Shown: piece by piece, positions 52,931-60,791 of the stretch
How the letters are laid out: each line of letters opens with the position of its first letter
Position numbering within the stretch: position 1 is the stretch's first letter
Assembly (NCBI GenBank): GCA_024743405.1
Contig: JANSWP010000037.1
Location: forward strand, 1 to 61,409
Direction: 5' to 3'
Origin: Bacteroidota bacterium
GTDB lineage: Bacteria; Bacteroidota; Bacteroidia; Chitinophagales; Saprospiraceae
DNA length: 61,409 nt
The notes under the pieces: model-generated
What the model saw: the letters and a program-made list of their open reading frames with translations, nothing else
The model's database searches: none
Told to the model about the DNA's origin: nothing
Translations under genes and position numbers: made by a program

Positions 52931-53641
52931 ATGCAAAACCAATTTTTCCCAGCCGTTTTCGGCAATCAACAATACATTGGAACCAGTCATTATGGAGGTG
53001 ATGTGGCAAAAACTGCTGCGGCAGGCGCTGCTCAACGAAAAGTCTTGACCCCTTATTCGAAATTAGGTGTCGTCGGAACAGGAACAGAAACTTTCGATTC
53101 ACCTGTTGGTGGGATGCAAGGTCAGGTTTCCGTGCCGACTTCTATCGCTCCTGCGGAAATTATTCCGATTACCATTGATACTACCAATGAGCCTGAACCT
53201 GTTCAGGTCGTGCTTTTTGATGCCAAAGATTTGTACAAAAATGCTCGTTGTAATCTTGGAAAATCAAGCTCAACTGGTGGGTTGATTTATTCAGGCTCGA
53301 AGGAATACAATAAGTATGATTCCATCGTAATGATGATGTGCAGCAAAAAGTATGTATTGCATTCATTACGAGTCACGGTTCGACCTGGGGGAGCAAACCC
53401 GGGTGTGGTGACAATGGACATGCCGATTCGAATTTGGAGAGGGAATCTTTATAATCGAGAATATCAGGATGCGATTAATCCAATTGACCATATTTCATCA
53501 ATTCAATATGACAGCGGAATTGCGGATATCGCTTTGACAGATGATAAAGCGCTTTTGGATGAATTCACAGCTTGGATTATGGACATCGAGCCAGGTCTAA
53601 TTGTGAACCTTCGAGGATATGTGGCATTGAGAAGTGCCTAA
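52931..53641 (+). CDS. Putative capsid-type beta-rich structural protein
   Basis: 236 aa, soluble, no signal peptide or span. The N-terminus is Gly/Ala-rich (SHYGGDVAKTAAAGAAQRKV). Many alternating beta strands follow: GMQGQVSVPTSIAPAEIIPITIDTT, VQVVLFDAKDLYKN, KYVLHSLRVTVRPGGANPGVVTMDMPIRIWRG. No enzymatic motif. First gene of the cluster and the best candidate for a coat protein of a tailless phage, based on position and beta-richness. I do not recognise a specific family. Confidence 0.5.
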   Translation: MQNQFFPAVFGNQQYIGTSHYGGDVAKTAAAGAAQRKVLTPYSKLGVVGTGTETFDSPVGGMQGQVSVPTSIAPAEIIPITIDTTNEPEPVQVVLFDAKDLYKNARCNLGKSSSTGGLIYSGSKEYNKYDSIVMMMCSKKYVLHSLRVTVRPGGANPGVVTMDMPIRIWRGNLYNREYQDAINPIDHISSIQYDSGIADIALTDDKALLDEFTAWIMDIEPGLIVNLRGYVALRSA

Positions 53642-53681
53642 TCAATTCCAAGAGAATGCACCCGATAAATGATGAAACTCG

Positions 53682-54149
53682 ATGACAGCTATTTCCCCAA
53701 CAGAATTGGTTCAACTGATTGTGCTGAATAATCCAACGGCGGTTCATGGAAACTTGACGGCAATGCAACTTGCCAGTCCAAATTTTCAATTGACACCGCA
53801 AAGTTTTATGGATTTGTTTTCCAATCTGCCTGCTCCCTTTTTCCAAAATCGAAGACAGGCTCTAGAAACAATATGTGAGGCTCTAGATATTTCCATTGAT
53901 AATAATGGTCGAGGAGCAAACTATCTTTGCCAACAGTTGAATCAAGCTCAGGTGAGTTTAAAAGAGCTGGTGTATCGAGTTTTTGATGAAAATATGCCTC
54001 AACAAACACCTCAAAAAATGGTGAATCAACATGCTGATTGCGGATGTAATGGCAGTCATCAACATAAAATCATTTACGGATTGGCATTACTTGGAGTGCT
54101 GTTTTTAATAGTGTTATTTCTCAAAATAATTTTCAAAATCTTAGACTAA
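53682..54149 (+). CDS. Tail-anchored small membrane protein of the phage-like cluster
   Basis: 155 aa. Residues 1-120 are soluble (SPTELVQLIVLNNPTAVHGNLTAMQL, FFQNRRQALETICEALDIS) and end in a Cys/His cluster HADCGCNGSHQH. The C-terminus is one span (about 131-152, KIIYGLALLGVLFLIVLFLKIIF). The last basic residues are cytoplasmic or lumenal. An anchored protein of a membrane-containing virion is plausible. 40 bp after the previous gene. Confidence 0.55.
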   Translation: MTAISPTELVQLIVLNNPTAVHGNLTAMQLASPNFQLTPQSFMDLFSNLPAPFFQNRRQALETICEALDISIDNNGRGANYLCQQLNQAQVSLKELVYRVFDENMPQQTPQKMVNQHADCGCNGSHQHKIIYGLALLGVLFLIVLFLKIIFKILD

Positions 54150-54209
54150 ATCACGATTCTGGATTGAATCAAAACAACTGATTAATTCACATTGACTAAT
54201 CATATTATC

Positions 54210-54425
54210 ATGGACAAATTAACACCAACCACAACCATTTTAATCATTGCTGCTATTGGCATTGCCTTCTTCGCCTATTTCTATAAAAAGAAGAAAAAAG
54301 GAACGGATATTAAAGAAACCGAAAACACGCCCGAAGCAGAAAACAATAATGTTCAAGCATTAATGGCAACACGAGGTACGACTCTTCGATACCAACGAAC
54401 GCCTGTTGGATTTGTAATGAATTAA
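54210..54425 (+). CDS. Single-span small membrane protein
   Basis: 71 aa from ATG 54210 (a TTG 6 codons upstream is also open). The span is at about 7-24 (TILIIAAIGIAFFAYFYKK), followed by KKKKGTDIKETENTPEAENN and a C-terminal motif GTTLRYQRTPVGFVMN. One of at least nine membrane-span proteins in the cluster. Confidence 0.6.
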   Translation: MDKLTPTTTILIIAAIGIAFFAYFYKKKKKGTDIKETENTPEAENNNVQALMATRGTTLRYQRTPVGFVMN

Positions 54426-54440
54426 TCACGAATTCAGAAG

Positions 54441-54875
54441 ATGAATAACCTCGAAAAGGGCCTTCAAATTGCCAAAATAAGTCTCCTGATTTTGGTGGGT
54501 TTGATTCTGATTTTATGGCTTTATCGAAAGACGTTTGGCAAGTATAAAGCTCGAAAAGTCCCACTGCCATCGGGCGGAAACGGGATTCCCAGTTACTCTG
54601 ACGGGACAGTTTGGAGTCCACTTCGGTCTGTCGAGATGCTTTATTATTCCATGTTTGGAAATTCGGACGGAAGATGTTGGGAAGTGACAGGTTGGGGCAC
54701 TGATGAAGAAAGCATTTTTTTGGTATTGGGAGATAAGACACAAGACCAATTAGCTGCCATTTTGAATGCTTATGAAGCTAAATATGAACGCGATTTGATA
54801 GCTGATTTTAAAAGTGAATTAAGCGGTGCAGCTCTTTCAAGAGTGCTTGATTATTTCCCATTTGTAACGGCTTAA
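54441..54875 (+). CDS. Membrane-anchored protein with an annexin repeat
   Basis: 144 aa. One N-terminal span (about 10-28, IAKISLLILVGLILILWLYRK). A linker with PLPSGGNGIPSYSDGTVWSP, then an annexin repeat: GWGT (residues 84-87), DEESIFLVLGDKTQDQLAAIL, a helix with YEAKYERDLIADF, and LSGAALSRVLDY. The type II Ca2+ rule GxGT-38 residues-Glu is met exactly (Glu126). In eukaryotes such repeats bind Ca2+ and anionic membranes. In a phage-like cluster, membrane or lipid contact is an inference. Confidence 0.75.
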   Translation: MNNLEKGLQIAKISLLILVGLILILWLYRKTFGKYKARKVPLPSGGNGIPSYSDGTVWSPLRSVEMLYYSMFGNSDGRCWEVTGWGTDEESIFLVLGDKTQDQLAAILNAYEAKYERDLIADFKSELSGAALSRVLDYFPFVTA

Positions 54876-54884
54876 AAATGACTG

Positions 54885-55004
54885 ATGACAAATCATAAAT
54901 CCTTAATCATTTCCATCCTTGCAACCTTTGTGATTACAATAGTTGCAGGCATCGTTATTGAGTTTTTCAAACATCAATATCTCACTCAACCCAAAACATC
55001 ATGA
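54885..55004 (+). CDS. 39-aa single-span membrane protein
   Basis: MTNHKSLIISILATFVIT and so on to KTS. One span (about 7-27, LIISILATFVITIVAGIVIEF). It starts 9 bp after the annexin-repeat gene and its stop overlaps the next ATG (ATGA, 55001-55004), so they are coupled. Too short for common gene finders. Confidence 0.6.
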   Translation: MTNHKSLIISILATFVITIVAGIVIEFFKHQYLTQPKTS

Positions 55005-55270
55005 AAGTAGCCAACCTATCTATTTAGCAGTTTACAGGGCTTTTGATTGGCGTGTTTTTGATTCTCGGATTTTTGTTTCAAGCAAAAGGAACAAGCCCTC
55101 AAAACCCGATAACACAAAACCAAACTGGACAATCGCAACCATCAAGGCAATATCCTTCCCGACAAAACGACTCAAGAAACAATTTTCCGACTTCTTCAGG
55201 AGGCGGAGGTTCAAGAGGCAATACAAGAGTTGACAATAACGGAAGAACTTACTACGGATCACGACGATAA
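55001..55270 (+). CDS. Single-span protein with an in-frame UAG after eight codons
   Basis: ATG at 55001 reads MKVANLSI, then TAG (55025-55027), then in the same frame QFTGLLIGVFLILGFLFQ (membrane span) and a Gln/Pro/Gly/Asn-rich tail ending GRTYYGSRR. A TTG at 55043 could start a 75-aa form without the first residues. The ATG overlaps the previous gene's stop, arguing that translation does begin there. Either a nonsense mutation or readthrough. Confidence 0.5.
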
Positions 55271-55310
55271 TTGCAATCCAAATAACAATTAAAATTCAAC
55301 TAAACTGACC

Positions 55311-55976
55311 ATGAGAAAACGACTTTATATTCCGCGAATATTATTCATTTTTCTGTTCTTTTTGAGCCTTCCTTCTTGCAATGTTAAACCCGCTCAGCAA
55401 AATCATTATCAAGTGTGTACGGATGAGATGTGGGAAGAAAAAGCCTTTTGTACTTTGGAAGAATGTCAGGAAGAAAAAATCTGGATTAGTCCAAATGACT
55501 CAACCCTGATTTTTCCCAAATTTGGTATTGAAAATCGAGATTTATTTGTCCAAAATAGAGACCGATTGAAAGGCTATTTTTTGAATCCAAAACTGGTTAA
55601 TTTAATCGGAGAAGTTTTGACAATTTGCCATGAAATTCAGACCCAAACGGATAAAAAACTCAATTTAAGATTCAACAGTTTAGTTCGGTCCGTCGCTTAT
55701 AATCGAAGGATTGGCGGTGCTGCCAATAGTGAACATTTAGAGCCTGTTGGTCATGCCGTGGATATTCGCTTTTCGGATGGAAAAGCTAACCGATATTTTA
55801 TCCAATATTTTTACAAGTCGGTTTTCAAAAAAGATTCAACTTTTCAAAGATTATTCGAAAAAGGCTGTCGTTCATTTGGGTTTTATTCCTGGGGAATTCA
55901 TTTCGGAGTCCGAAAACGAAAACGAGGTTCTCGGACTTTCAACGACGAAGTTTACGCTATCTGGGACAAGAGGTAG
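55311..55976 (+). CDS. Peptidase M15-type lipoprotein (probable endolysin)
   Basis: 221 aa. Lipobox LPSC (Cys about 23). C-terminal half: NSEHLEPVGHAVDIRF (the M15 SxHxxGxAxD zinc motif, slightly spaced) and SWGIHFGVRKR with the last His. M15 enzymes cut the peptide stems of peptidoglycan; lipid anchoring would hold it at the envelope. In a phage cluster it would serve release or entry. The C-terminus is basic. Confidence 0.75.
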   Translation: MRKRLYIPRILFIFLFFLSLPSCNVKPAQQNHYQVCTDEMWEEKAFCTLEECQEEKIWISPNDSTLIFPKFGIENRDLFVQNRDRLKGYFLNPKLVNLIGEVLTICHEIQTQTDKKLNLRFNSLVRSVAYNRRIGGAANSEHLEPVGHAVDIRFSDGKANRYFIQYFYKSVFKKDSTFQRLFEKGCRSFGFYSWGIHFGVRKRKRGSRTFNDEVYAIWDKR

Positions 55977-56020
55977 CTGGAACAAGCGGTAATCAGAACG
56001 ATAAATCATAAAAGAAATTT

Positions 56021-56179
56021 ATGAACTCAATCGAAAACTCTGTTAATCGAATCATGTCAGAGGATATTCCCTTTTTGATTCAATTCGATTTGGAAAGTAG
56101 TACCTATCTGGGATTGGCACTATTTGTCGCCATTTTTGCTGCGCTTTTACTTTGGTCAACTATCGATAAAGCCTTTTAA
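56021..56179 (+). CDS. 52-aa single-span membrane protein
   Basis: MNSIENSVNRIMSEDIPFLIQ, a span at about 29-47 (YLGLALFVAIFAALLLW) and the tail STIDKAF. Not detected by common size cut-offs. In the same strand order and spacing as its neighbours, so a real gene of the cluster is likely. Confidence 0.55.
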   Translation: MNSIENSVNRIMSEDIPFLIQFDLESSTYLGLALFVAIFAALLLWSTIDKAF

Positions 56180-56217
56180 AACATTGATTAAGACAATAAT
56201 ATTCAAGGAATTAACCT

Positions 56218-56712
56218 ATGGCATGTTGCAGAAGAAACAGAATTCGCTATCCGATTGCTCGACTGTGTGCGGGAAGAGATGAAAATGGAGACATAATTCA
56301 AATCAATAATTGCAGTATTTGGTATGATTTGAATTGTAATGAATCATTGCGAGAAGTCGAATGGTATTTTTATTTGGACGGACAGTTGATTTACTCGATT
56401 CCTTTTCAGAAAATCGGAGAAATCATCTCCATCGGAAATAATTCTTCAAGTTATGGTTTGGTTCTTTCAAATGGTTCTCAAGATGTTTTTGATTTTCTTG
56501 AAAATTTGGGCTTTACAATAGAAGCAGGACAAAAAATCGGTATTCAAATTCAAATCAAAAACTGTCTTGACATTCAAAGTTTTTCACCTTCGAATATCAT
56601 AGAAATCATCAAACCAAGTCCTTGCTTTTTTCCCTGGCTGACTTTGGAAGGACAGCATTTTGAAACGTTGTCGGAAAATTGTTGGGAACACTATAATTCG
56701 GCATTACCGTAA
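56218..56712 (+). CDS. Cys-rich hypothetical protein
   Basis: 164 aa, soluble. Seven to eight Cys (MACCRRNRIRY, LCAGRD, NNCSIWYDLNC, NCLDIQSF, PCFFPW, ENCWEH). Beta-rich middle WYFYLDGQLIYSIPFQKIGEI. The basic start and high cysteine content could support a disulfide- or metal-stabilised structural protein. No family recognised. Confidence 0.5.
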   Translation: MACCRRNRIRYPIARLCAGRDENGDIIQINNCSIWYDLNCNESLREVEWYFYLDGQLIYSIPFQKIGEIISIGNNSSSYGLVLSNGSQDVFDFLENLGFTIEAGQKIGIQIQIKNCLDIQSFSPSNIIEIIKPSPCFFPWLTLEGQHFETLSENCWEHYNSALP

Positions 56713-56734
56713 CGCAGGATAATCCAAAAACTAT

Positions 56735-57100
56735 ATGGCTAAAAAACCACATCTTGATTTTAAACTTCGAGAACAACTGGATGGCAATGAGGAAATCTAT
56801 ACCCAACATCAAGATTTTCAGCCTCATGAGCAGAAGTTTACGTTGAGCCAAGTCAAGGCATGGATTTTACAGGATTTAAAACAACACACAGAATTTTTCA
56901 CAGCAGAAACTGACCAACAAACGCATTTCTCATTAGAACACGAAGTCATTTTACCCATGCTTTCAGAAGTCCATTTTGAAAAATGTAAACTGACATTTGG
57001 ACAGGATTATAACTTCCGAAAAAACGAATTTATCTATCTCGGAAAAGACTTTGAAATCAATGAAGGCGAACAATTGGAAGTGCGCTATTTTCATAAATAA
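56735..57100 (+). CDS. Short protein with the cluster's N-terminal attachment module
   Basis: 121 aa. Residues about 1-50, KKPHLDFKLREQLDGNEEIYTQHQDFQPHEQKFTLSQVKAWIL, match the start of the longer protein at 58697 (GKTPHLDFQNRSEIDGSEELYTQNEGYNPKEQKFTVNQLAGFIL). The rest is short and beta-rich, with FRKNEFIYLGKDFEINEGEQLEVRYFHK. A shared anchor that places two different distal parts at the same site is the simplest reading. Confidence 0.6.
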   Translation: MAKKPHLDFKLREQLDGNEEIYTQHQDFQPHEQKFTLSQVKAWILQDLKQHTEFFTAETDQQTHFSLEHEVILPMLSEVHFEKCKLTFGQDYNFRKNEFIYLGKDFEINEGEQLEVRYFHK

Positions 57101-57178
57101 CCCCTTCCGGTTCGAATCAAAAAATCAACTATAAACCTATTTCAATCATTCATTTAATCTAAATTATCAAACCAATTT

Positions 57179-58150
57179 ATGGCAGGAACAACGTTCAATA
57201 AGCCCCGTTCTTTGCAACACGCAAAGACCATCCATCGCCCCTTAATCAGTTATGTTTGTGTGGAACAGGCAACCTTAGCTGTTGAAGCGGGTGATTTTAT
57301 TTTTACCACGGAATTATCGGGAGTCCTCCAAACAGCGGGTCGAAATAACACTCCTGTTCCGTATCAACGCTCAAGCGATATTGACACGGAAGGGGTTGTA
57401 GTTTTGGAAGGAAAAAACCGCGTTTTGGTTTATCAAAACGGCAGCCAAAATGTCTTAAATGACAGCAATGGCGAAGAGATTTACGGACGAATTGCCGTTA
57501 TGAGCGGCGGCGGTTTTGCACTTAATTTCTACACCCTCAACAATCATGGGGTTGAGCAAAGAGCCACCTTGCCGACAGGCGATTATGACTTTTTCATTCC
57601 GTACCGATTCTCTTTCGAAAAATTACCTGATGATGCCCTTATTCGTGTGAAATCAAAACGCGTGAGTGATGACCCAACAGGTGGTGGCGGTCGCGAAGTC
57701 ATGCAAATTGTTGAAATCACAGGTATTAATGCGGCTGCACCATTGGCGTTTATGCCGATTCCAGGCTCATTTGTTTGGGGTCATGTGGATGGTCATTCTG
57801 TGGACAGCCTTCCGAGGGGCGCATTTTCCATGAGCGGAAAAGACATCATTTGGGATGTGGCAATGGCTTCTTACGATTTGGAACCGAGCGACCGATTTGT
57901 GGTACATTATGAAACTTACGATTTAGAGACTGCAACATTTGAAGCTGTAACAGTATCGGATTCGAGTACCCCTGATATGGGAGCCCCTACAACAAGTGGG
58001 GCAAATTTAACTTCTGAACAGGTTGAGACAGTAAGCACATCGGAAAATAATTTCCATTATGAGCCGACACCTGCGGATTTACCAGGTACAGCAGGCGCGC
58101 CTTCTACAGGAACGGAAACACCTGTTAATCCTGATACGACAGGTCAATAA
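57179..58150 (+). CDS. Beta-rich structural protein with disordered tail
   Basis: 323 aa. Residues 1-250 are Gly/Asn-rich beta strands (TTELSGVLQTAGRNNTPVPYQRSS, GRIAVMSGGGFALNFYTLNNHG, YRFSFEKLPDDALIRVK). The C-terminal ~70 residues are Thr/Pro/Ser/Gly-rich and disordered, ending PVNPDTTGQ. Second candidate for a capsid or penton protein. The next gene overlaps its stop by one base (TAATG). Confidence 0.5.
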   Translation: MAGTTFNKPRSLQHAKTIHRPLISYVCVEQATLAVEAGDFIFTTELSGVLQTAGRNNTPVPYQRSSDIDTEGVVVLEGKNRVLVYQNGSQNVLNDSNGEEIYGRIAVMSGGGFALNFYTLNNHGVEQRATLPTGDYDFFIPYRFSFEKLPDDALIRVKSKRVSDDPTGGGGREVMQIVEITGINAAAPLAFMPIPGSFVWGHVDGHSVDSLPRGAFSMSGKDIIWDVAMASYDLEPSDRFVVHYETYDLETATFEAVTVSDSSTPDMGAPTTSGANLTSEQVETVSTSENNFHYEPTPADLPGTAGAPSTGTETPVNPDTTGQ

Positions 58151-58689
58151 TGCAACGCCTTAAGACACTTTACATTGAAGGAAAGCCCACCACGATGCAA
58201 GCTCCCGTGGTGGGCTTCAACCCTGAAACAGGGGAAGCGAAGTGGACAGAACTCGCTCTAAAATGCGCTCAAATTCAAAACGTTTATCAAAACAACCTCA
58301 ATCAAAACCCTGAAGGAACACCGATAAAATGGAAAATAGAATCCCTCATAACCAACGATAATTTCGTTTTCGAGGCATTGGAAAATGGCATCAAAGTCCA
58401 CCAAAAAGGACTCTATAAAATTGAAATCAATCTTTATCAGGAGAGTCAGTCCGTGAGAACAAATGTCGGAATTGAGTTTACAAAAAATGGAATCTCACAG
58501 GGCATTCGAGGCGCCTCTGCCTTGATTCAAACGGGAGATGGTCATAATGAAAGTTCTGTCTCAATTAGCCAGTTAATGAATGTGGAGGCAGGCGAAATAA
58601 TTGGAGGAATGGGAATGCACCTGGCTAATGCAGGCATCGTCGAAACACCTGAAGGAAAGTCAAATTTAATCATAACCAAAATCTCTTAA
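58150..58689 (+). CDS. C1q-like jelly-roll protein (probable spike)
   Basis: 179 aa. Residues about 60-179 show the C1q/TNF jelly-roll strand order: FVFEALENGIKVHQKGLYKIEINLYQES, VGIEFTKNGISQGIRGAS, VSISQLMNVEAGEIIGGMGM, ending LIITKIS. N-terminal ~50 residues KTLYIEGKPTTMQAPVVGFNPETGEAKW form a linker. C1q-like domains trimerise and are frequent on phage receptor-binding spikes. Confidence 0.6.
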   Translation: MQRLKTLYIEGKPTTMQAPVVGFNPETGEAKWTELALKCAQIQNVYQNNLNQNPEGTPIKWKIESLITNDNFVFEALENGIKVHQKGLYKIEINLYQESQSVRTNVGIEFTKNGISQGIRGASALIQTGDGHNESSVSISQLMNVEAGEIIGGMGMHLANAGIVETPEGKSNLIITKIS

Positions 58690-58696
58690 CCTAATC

Positions 58697-59167
58697 ATGG
58701 GAAAGACACCACATCTTGATTTTCAAAATCGCTCTGAAATTGATGGTTCAGAAGAACTTTATACCCAAAATGAAGGCTACAATCCCAAAGAACAAAAATT
58801 TACGGTCAATCAATTGGCGGGTTTTATCCTGTCCCAATTGGGAGACGGACAAAACGGAAATGCGAGCGGAGCAAATGGATTAAACGGTATAGGGACAATT
58901 GAATTGGGTGGCAATCTCAACAAGCCAACAACTGTCAACGCAGGTGATTTCAATCTAAATCTCAAAAAAGGAAGTGTTCAACTGGTACTTTCACAGACCG
59001 ATAAAGAGGGCAATCAAAGTGCGAATTTGTTGGGAGAGAATACCAATGGAAATTTTGCCCAAATGGCAGCTACCAAAATTGGTCAAGCTCGATTAATGGC
59101 TTCCAATTCAACAGGTGATACCTTTTCCAAATTGATTTTGGCTTCCAATGTCGCAACCTTTCAATGA
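58697..59167 (+). CDS. Spike-like protein, part before an in-frame UGA
   Basis: 156 codons before TGA (59165-59167). Residues 1-48 repeat the attachment module of the gene at 56735. Then NGNASGANGLNGIG and repeated polar strands (LNLKKGSVQLVLSQTDKEGNQ). The frame continues past the TGA to 59740 without another stop, with 'CAA TGA CAA' at the junction. The protein is probably meant to be 347 aa or exists in two lengths. Confidence 0.65.
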   Translation: MGKTPHLDFQNRSEIDGSEELYTQNEGYNPKEQKFTVNQLAGFILSQLGDGQNGNASGANGLNGIGTIELGGNLNKPTTVNAGDFNLNLKKGSVQLVLSQTDKEGNQSANLLGENTNGNFAQMAATKIGQARLMASNSTGDTFSKLILASNVATFQ

Positions 59168-59740
59168 CAAAGTGGGGAACTTAGAACTAAACTTGACCAA
59201 CAGGGAAGTGTATTGACGCTTCAATCTGAAAATACGGCAGCTTCCATTGCTTCCTTTTTTCGATTAGATGTGGTGACTGGTATTCATGTTTTTGATGAAA
59301 AAGTCATCAAATTGGAGACAGGAGAAAATGGCGAGATTCGATTGGTAACACCTAAAATAAAGAGTGGTAATATTCCTCAAAAAGGCGCTGTTTTGGCTAT
59401 CCAAAATGAGGAAGGGAAAGTGGAATGGGAAGTCAAAAACCAACTGCCAATAAAGACCATAACATCCACTTATTCAGCTACCGAAAATGATTGTACAATT
59501 TGCTTGGATGCGACCACTGCAAGTTTTAGTCTGCACCTGCCTGATGCCACCAAAAGTGAAGGATTAGTTTACAATTTACTCACCAAACACAGCAATGTCA
59601 ATTTTGTGGAAGTGCGCTCGCGAGGCGGAAATTTAGTTCAGGGAAGTGAAGCTAAAGTGAACATTTCTATGGTCAATGCACCCGATGTTCGTTCTTTTCA
59701 ATCGGACGGAAAAGACTGGATTTTGATTGCCAGATACTAA
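59168..59740 (+). CDS. Spike-like protein, in-frame continuation after UGA
   Basis: The same frame as 58697-59167 (59213 would be a new ATG-less start). It begins QSGELRTKLDQQGSVLTL and carries ENGEIRLVTPKIKSGNIPQKGAVLAIQNEEGK, then a beta-rich C-terminus with NDCTICLDATTASFSLHLPDA and DWILIARY. This C-terminal type occurs on tail-fibre/spike proteins. It has no own credible start, supporting either readthrough or a decayed gene. Confidence 0.6.
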   Translation, partial: QSGELRTKLDQQGSVLTLQSENTAASIASFFRLDVVTGIHVFDEKVIKLETGENGEIRLVTPKIKSGNIPQKGAVLAIQNEEGKVEWEVKNQLPIKTITSTYSATENDCTICLDATTASFSLHLPDATKSEGLVYNLLTKHSNVNFVEVRSRGGNLVQGSEAKVNISMVNAPDVRSFQSDGKDWILIARY

Positions 59741-59769
59741 ACCTAATTTAATCATCACAACAACATATT

Positions 59770-60060
59770 ATGAGAAAATCGTCAGATGTAAAACCGATTC
59801 CTGAAAAGGGGAAATATGCCATTAATTCCAAAGAATTTCGATTGGCAGTCGGGGTAGTACTTGCCACTTTTATCTTTCAATGGACAGGCTTTGACATTGA
59901 GTATTCTTTGCTCGATAATCTTGCAGACATTGATTGGGAAAAATGGGACGCTGCCATTTTGGCAACCGTTTTTGGCATTATCCGCTATTTTTTCACTAAA
60001 GGAAAAATCATTGGTTTAATTCCTTTTGCGAGGAATAAGTTGGCTGCCTCAGAAGAGTAA
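59770..60060 (+). CDS. Small membrane protein of the phage-like cluster
   Basis: 96 aa. Hydrophobic segments at about 25-41 (FRLAVGVVLATFIFQW) and 63-76 (AAILATVFGIIRYFF), separated by an acidic piece DNLADIDWEKWD, and a short basic C-terminus. Two-span size is holin-like, but there is no specific holin motif. Confidence 0.55.
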   Translation: MRKSSDVKPIPEKGKYAINSKEFRLAVGVVLATFIFQWTGFDIEYSLLDNLADIDWEKWDAAILATVFGIIRYFFTKGKIIGLIPFARNKLAASEE

Positions 60061-60087
60061 TTTTTTTAAAACCTTGGGATGAATTTG

Positions 60088-60142
60088 ACCGAAAAGGGTA
60101 ACATTGAGCGAATATCCCCTTCGATGTTTGCCCTTTTTCGGT
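60088..60142 (+). other. Long stem-loop between two cluster genes
   Basis: ACCGAAAAGGG..AACAT (left) and ATGTTTGCCCTTTTTCGGT (right) pair over about 16 bp with two mismatches, around an 18-base loop. It is followed by ATTTTAAA and lies 28 bp after a gene; it could terminate or protect the transcript. Confidence 0.55.
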
Positions 60143-60158
60143 ATTTTAAAAATGACTA

Positions 60159-60434
60159 ATGAAAAGGCAAGCTAAAACTCAAACTAAGACCGAAAAAAGA
60201 ACCATCAAACTCCCTGACTCTTTAGTTTTTCGGCTCAAAACTCGAAGTGCGAAAATGGAGATCTTACAAAGTGAAATCAATCAACTGCAAGCCTTAAATG
60301 AAGAGGCAATTACTTCTTTTTTGGAAGGGCAATTTGAACATCAACTTGATAGTCAGTCAATTCCCAAATCCACAGAATTAAGCTTCAACTTGGAAACCAA
60401 TGAAATAACCTTTTCACCAACCCTCAAAAAATAG
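60159..60434 (+). CDS. Small basic coiled-coil protein
   Basis: 91 aa. The N-terminus is basic (KRQAKTQTKTEKRTIKL). Residues about 20-55 form a coil (LVFRLKTRSAKMEILQSEINQLQALNEEAI), and the C-terminus is beta-like (TELSFNLETNEITFSP). No membrane span. A scaffold or nucleic-acid-associated role is conceivable; no family is recognised. Confidence 0.5.
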   Translation: MKRQAKTQTKTEKRTIKLPDSLVFRLKTRSAKMEILQSEINQLQALNEEAITSFLEGQFEHQLDSQSIPKSTELSFNLETNEITFSPTLKK

Positions 60435-60438
60435 AATT

Positions 60439-60789
60439 ATGCCTTGTGCGACAGGACAAATTCAAATAGGAATTGACCCCAATATCCAAAAACCTATTTG
60501 TATGGAGGATGCAAATAGCACGTCTAATAATATTGGCAATCCGCAAACAGGAGCCAGTGGGGCTTGGTGGGGACAAGTCATTAATATTCTGCCCGGTGTT
60601 TTAGGAGGTGTAGCAGATATAGTAGGTGCATCCAATGGAAATCCGCAGCCTGACAGTACGGTTGTTATTCAACCACCACCCAATCCAAATCAGCAAAAAA
60701 AATCAACTCCTTGGGGCTGGATTATTGGATTAATCGTCATCGTATTCGCCATCATCACTTTTCTGATTTGGAAGCGCAAAACCCAATAA
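60439..60789 (+). CDS. Tail-anchored small membrane protein
   Basis: 116 aa. Gly/Asn/Pro-rich N-terminus (CATGQIQIGIDPN, NNIGNPQTGASGAWWGQVINILPGVLGGVADIVGAS), a proline linker (QPPPNPNQQKKS) and one C-terminal span (about 92-110, WGWIIGLIVIVFAIITFLIW) with a basic RKTQ end. 4 bp after the previous gene. Confidence 0.55.
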   Translation: MPCATGQIQIGIDPNIQKPICMEDANSTSNNIGNPQTGASGAWWGQVINILPGVLGGVADIVGASNGNPQPDSTVVIQPPPNPNQQKKSTPWGWIIGLIVIVFAIITFLIWKRKTQ

Positions 60790-60791
60790 TT

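Noticed and set aside
53067-54009. Overlapping frames inside the first phage-like genes
   Set aside because: They are shadows of the coding frames with poor composition and no upstream spacing of their own.
55747-55992. Second frame at the end of the M15 peptidase gene
   Set aside because: It is embedded in the peptidase frame, which carries the zinc motif; the alternative has no recognisable feature.
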